Shown here: one piece after another, positions 60,735 to 64,000 of the stretch
How the letters are laid out: every line of letters starts with the position of its first letter
Numbering within the stretch: the stretch's first letter is position 1
Assembly (NCBI RefSeq): GCF_002802875.1
Contig: NZ_PEBI01000002.1
Span: forward strand, 460,974 to 524,973
From: Bifidobacterium primatium
Lineage (GTDB): Bacteria; Actinomycetota; Actinomycetes; Actinomycetales; Bifidobacteriaceae
Reading direction: 5' to 3'
Length of the DNA stretch: 64,000 nt
Position numbers and translations under genes: made by a program
Notes under the pieces: model-generated
The model's input: the letters and a program-made list of their open reading frames with translations, nothing else
Database searches by the model: none
What the model was told of the DNA's origin: nothing

Positions 60735-60811
60735 TGTAGAGCGTGCTCGTATCGAGAAGACTCCCTATATAGACGCGTGAAACGGACGCCTACAGGAGAG
60801 GGGTACCCAAT

Positions 60812-61756
60812 ATGAGCGGTTCGAAATGGTTGTACATCGGCAAGCGGCTGCTGCTGCTTATCCCGACGGTGTGGGGATGCGCCACGCTGACGTTCTTCCT
60901 GCTGAAGCTCACGCCCGGCGACCCGGCCGTGCAGGCGCTCGGCCCGAAGGCCAGCAAGCAGGCGCTCGCCGCCCTGCGCGACTCCTGGGGACTGAACGAT
61001 CCGCTGTGGCAGCAGTATCTGCGATTCCTCGGCGATCTGTGCACCGGCAACCTCGGCACCTCGTACTCCGCGAAGGCACCGGTCGCCGAGCTCATCGCGA
61101 CGCGTCTGCCGGTCACGCTCATCATTATGGTGCTGGCCGCCGCGTTCGCCGTGATCATCGCGCTGCCCCTGAGCGTATGGGTGGCCACGAGCGGCAACCG
61201 CGTCGTCACCGAGTTCGTGCGTATCCTCAACGCCGTGGCCCAGGGCTGGCCGACGTTCTTCCTCGGCGCCATCCTGCTGCAAGTGTTCGCCATCCAGCTT
61301 GGCTGGTTCCCCATCGGCTCCGTCTCCGGCGGCGTGGACGTGGCGGCGCTCGTGCTGCCGTCGCTCGCCGTGGCCGTGTCCATCGCGCCGATCATCGTGC
61401 GCAGCCTCACCCAGTCGCTGCAGGATTCCGTGAACAGCGAATACGTGAACTTCGGCAAGGCCAAGGGCCTGAGCTACCGCAAGGTGCTGTTCGGCTACGC
61501 GCTGCGCAACGGCTCCATCTCCGCGGTCTCCGTGCTCGGCATCCAGGTGGGCTTCCTCGTCGGCGGCACGCTCGTCGTCGAGAACGTGTTCGCCGTGCCC
61601 GGCCTCGGCCAGCTGCTCATGGATTCCGTCATGAAGCGAGACCTCCCCGTGGTGCAGACCCTCACCGTGGTGTTCGGCATCATCGTCGTGCTCGTGTATC
61701 TGATCACCGACCTCGTATACGGCGCGCTCGACCCGCGTGCGGCCAAGCGCGGCTGA
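60812..61756 (+). CDS. oppB: Peptide ABC transporter permease
   Basis: The product is 314 aa, with six membrane segments. The OppB/DppB family pattern is clear: N-terminal helix LLLLIPTVWGCATLTFFLL, LTPGDPAV, the long first loop, and the EAA loop, SEYVNFGKAKGLSYRKVLF. The last helix follows ENVFAVPGLGQLLMDSV. The start is an ATG with AGGAGAGGGG upstream. It forms the channel with the next gene product. It is the first gene of an operon whose members lie 1-15 bp apart; the solute-binding protein is not next to it. Confidence 0.92.
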   Translation: MSGSKWLYIGKRLLLLIPTVWGCATLTFFLLKLTPGDPAVQALGPKASKQALAALRDSWGLNDPLWQQYLRFLGDLCTGNLGTSYSAKAPVAELIATRLPVTLIIMVLAAAFAVIIALPLSVWVATSGNRVVTEFVRILNAVAQGWPTFFLGAILLQVFAIQLGWFPIGSVSGGVDVAALVLPSLAVAVSIAPIIVRSLTQSLQDSVNSEYVNFGKAKGLSYRKVLFGYALRNGSISAVSVLGIQVGFLVGGTLVVENVFAVPGLGQLLMDSVMKRDLPVVQTLTVVFGIIVVLVYLITDLVYGALDPRAAKRG

Positions 61757-61771
61757 GAAGAGGAGAGAGAA

Positions 61772-62665
61772 ATGCCCGAAACCAAGAAAATCCCCGTGGC
61801 GCAGGCCAACAAGAACTACGCCAGGATCCGGCTCACCGGCTCCAAACCCCGCAAGCGCAGTCACGCCAACGCCGAGATCGTCATCGGTTGCGTGCTGCTT
61901 GGCATCATCGCCCTGATGGTCATCTTCGCGCCGCTGCTCACCTCCTACGACCCGACGCATCAGAGCCTGCGCGAGGCCATGCTCGGCTCGTCGCCGGAGC
62001 ATCTGCTCGGCACCGACCAGTACGGCCGCGACATCTGGGCCAGGCTCCTGTACGGCGGCCGCATCGATTTGTTCGTCGCCATCATGGCCGTGCTCACGCC
62101 GCTGGTCATCGGCACCATCCTGGGCGCCGTGGCCGGCTACTTCGACGGCATCGTGCCGACCGTCATCATGCGACTCGCCGACCTCGTCTCCTCGTTCCCG
62201 TTCTACGTGCTCGTCATCGTGCTCGTGTTCGTGCTCGGCAACGGCGGCACCTCCATCTTCATCGCCATCTCCGCGGTCTCCTGGGTGCCGTACACGCGCA
62301 TCAGCCGCGGCGAGACGCTGATCCTGCGTGACCGCGAGTTCATCGCCAGCTGCAAGGCCTCCGGATTCTCCGACATCTGGGTGCTGTTCCGCCACGTCAT
62401 CCCGAACATCGCCTCGCAGGGCATCGTCTACGCCATGAGCGACATCGTCATGAACCTCGGCATCATCGTCACGCTGAGCTACTTCGGCCTTGGCATCGTG
62501 CCGCCGACCCCCGACTGGGGGCAGATGATGAACGACGGCCAGCAGTTCCTCGCCGCCGGCGTCTACAGCCTCACCGTCATCCCCACCATCGTCATCATCC
62601 TTATCTCCCTGGCGTTGTCGTTCATCGGCGATGGCCTCGCCAACGTGCTGAAAGTGAGGCGCTAA
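61772..62665 (+). CDS. oppC: Peptide ABC transporter permease
   Basis: The product is 297 aa, an OppC/DppC-type permease with an N-terminal cytoplasmic tail of about 35 residues and six membrane segments. Family features are SYDPTHQSLREAMLGSSPEH, then LLGTDQYGRDIWARLLYGGR, and the EAA loop DREFIASCKASGFSDIWV. GAGGAGAGAG precedes the ATG, 15 bp after oppB. It ends 1 bp before the next start. Confidence 0.92.
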   Translation: MPETKKIPVAQANKNYARIRLTGSKPRKRSHANAEIVIGCVLLGIIALMVIFAPLLTSYDPTHQSLREAMLGSSPEHLLGTDQYGRDIWARLLYGGRIDLFVAIMAVLTPLVIGTILGAVAGYFDGIVPTVIMRLADLVSSFPFYVLVIVLVFVLGNGGTSIFIAISAVSWVPYTRISRGETLILRDREFIASCKASGFSDIWVLFRHVIPNIASQGIVYAMSDIVMNLGIIVTLSYFGLGIVPPTPDWGQMMNDGQQFLAAGVYSLTVIPTIVIILISLALSFIGDGLANVLKVRR

Positions 62666-62666
62666 G

Positions 62667-63581
<915 letters not shown>

Positions 63582-63584
63582 CCG

Positions 63585-64000
63585 ATGACCACCGCATGGA
63601 GCGACATGATCGTCTCGGCCGAAAGCAAGGCCGAGAAGGACGGTACCGAAGGACGCATCGTCAACCCGTTCGGCGAGGATTCGAGGCCGCACGCCCACGC
63701 CACCAGGCTGCTCGACGTGCAGGACCTCAACATCGAGTTCGTCACCAAGGTCCATGGCAAAAAGACCCGGTTCAAGGCGGTCAAGGACGCCGACCTGCAC
63801 GTCGATCTCGGCGAGATCGTCGGTCTCGTGGGCGAATCCGGCTCCGGCAAGTCCACCATCTCCCGCGCCGTCGTCGGACTCAACGACAACTACAGCGGCA
63901 GGATCGTGTTCGACGGCCGCGAGCTCGGCCACAAGCACAGCCGCGAACAATGGCGCGAGATCCAGATGGTCTTCCAGGATCCGTACGCCTCCCTTGACCC
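63585..64000 (+). CDS. oppF: Peptide ABC transporter ATP-binding protein, N-terminal part
   Basis: The ATG at 63585 lies 4 bp after the oppD stop, after the AGGGGG ribosome site. The 138 visible codons begin MTTAWSDMIVSAESKAEK. They show the Walker A motif GESGSGKSTISRAVVG and the Q-loop QMVFQDPYASLDP typical of OppF/DppF; the rest is beyond the window. With OppD it should form the ATPase pair of the importer. The N-terminal ~45 residues are an extension not seen in the minimal family. Confidence 0.88.
   Translation, partial: MTTAWSDMIVSAESKAEKDGTEGRIVNPFGEDSRPHAHATRLLDVQDLNIEFVTKVHGKKTRFKAVKDADLHVDLGEIVGLVGESGSGKSTISRAVVGLNDNYSGRIVFDGRELGHKHSREQWREIQMVFQDPYASLD

Larger units (their letters stand above)
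60445..60811 (+). other. Gap with terminator and opp control region
   Basis: These 367 bases hold no gene. They contain a terminator-like hairpin (60514-60544), an AT-rich inverted-repeat block (60688-60734), a possible promoter (TTGTCC 60727-60732, TATCGA 60750-60755, 17-bp spacing), and the ribosome site AGGAGAGGGG just before oppB. No gene for a peptide-binding lipoprotein lies here. Confidence 0.6.

Overview
The window (about 60% G+C, with several AT-rich islands) comes from an actinobacterium, almost certainly a Bifidobacterium. The grounds are the actinobacterial rpoB-rpoC pair with GTG/TTG starts, an AdnAB-type helicase-nuclease pair, the dapB-dapA-rnj order, and above all the bifidobacterial kinase/FN3/MoxR/DUF58/transglutaminase/PP2C cluster known in the literature as PFNA. 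I do not assign a species.

Layout. 1-5.8 kb: the 3' end of purC, a membrane protein with an AT-rich pentapeptide-repeat tail, an 0.8 kb repeat-bearing gap, a Cof-type HAD phosphatase, and a DEDDh exonuclease fused to a BRCT domain. 5.8-14.1 kb: rpoB and rpoC behind a structured leader, ended by a strong terminator. 14.1-16.2 kb: a CmpB-family membrane protein and an FHA protein. 16.2-30.6 kb (minus strand, read from 30.55 kb downward): transmembrane Ser/Thr kinase, 1978-aa Ig/FN3 surface protein, MoxR ATPase, DUF58 protein, transglutaminase-fold membrane protein, PP2C phosphatase and a variant leucine-rich-repeat protein. Several of these genes overlap or nearly touch.

30.7-40.3 kb is accessory. 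It holds four membrane proteins that share an N-terminal double-CxxC zinc ribbon, one of them with an AT-rich foreign-looking body. A HigBA-like toxin-antitoxin module sits between them. A serine beta-lactamase-like hydrolase follows, next to a zinc-ribbon protein with a related but degenerate domain. Then come a second repeat-bearing gap, two small membrane proteins, and a DUF4429-like protein ending in two Ltp (superinfection-exclusion type) repeats.

40.4-64 kb is mostly core: AdnA/AdnB-like recombination motors, two MFS transporters with an inverted-repeat gap between them, dapB, a nested inverted repeat, dapA, RNase J, aminopeptidase N, a PucR-type regulator, and an opp-type peptide ABC transporter operon (two permeases, two ATPases, the last cut by the window edge).

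How the parts may work together. The kinase, PP2C phosphatase and FHA protein form a phosphothreonine write/erase/read set. The MoxR ATPase carries six tandem D-x-T-[VRQ]-L hexapeptides. The same motif occurs twice in the FHA protein, and looser forms occur in two of the zinc-ribbon proteins across the divergent promoter. I infer that one signalling network links the large surface protein, the MoxR/DUF58/transglutaminase-fold assembly and the zinc-ribbon membrane proteins. Three points seem least described: the loss of all three catalytic triad residues in the transglutaminase domain, the motif repeats, and the chimeric AT-rich zinc-ribbon protein.
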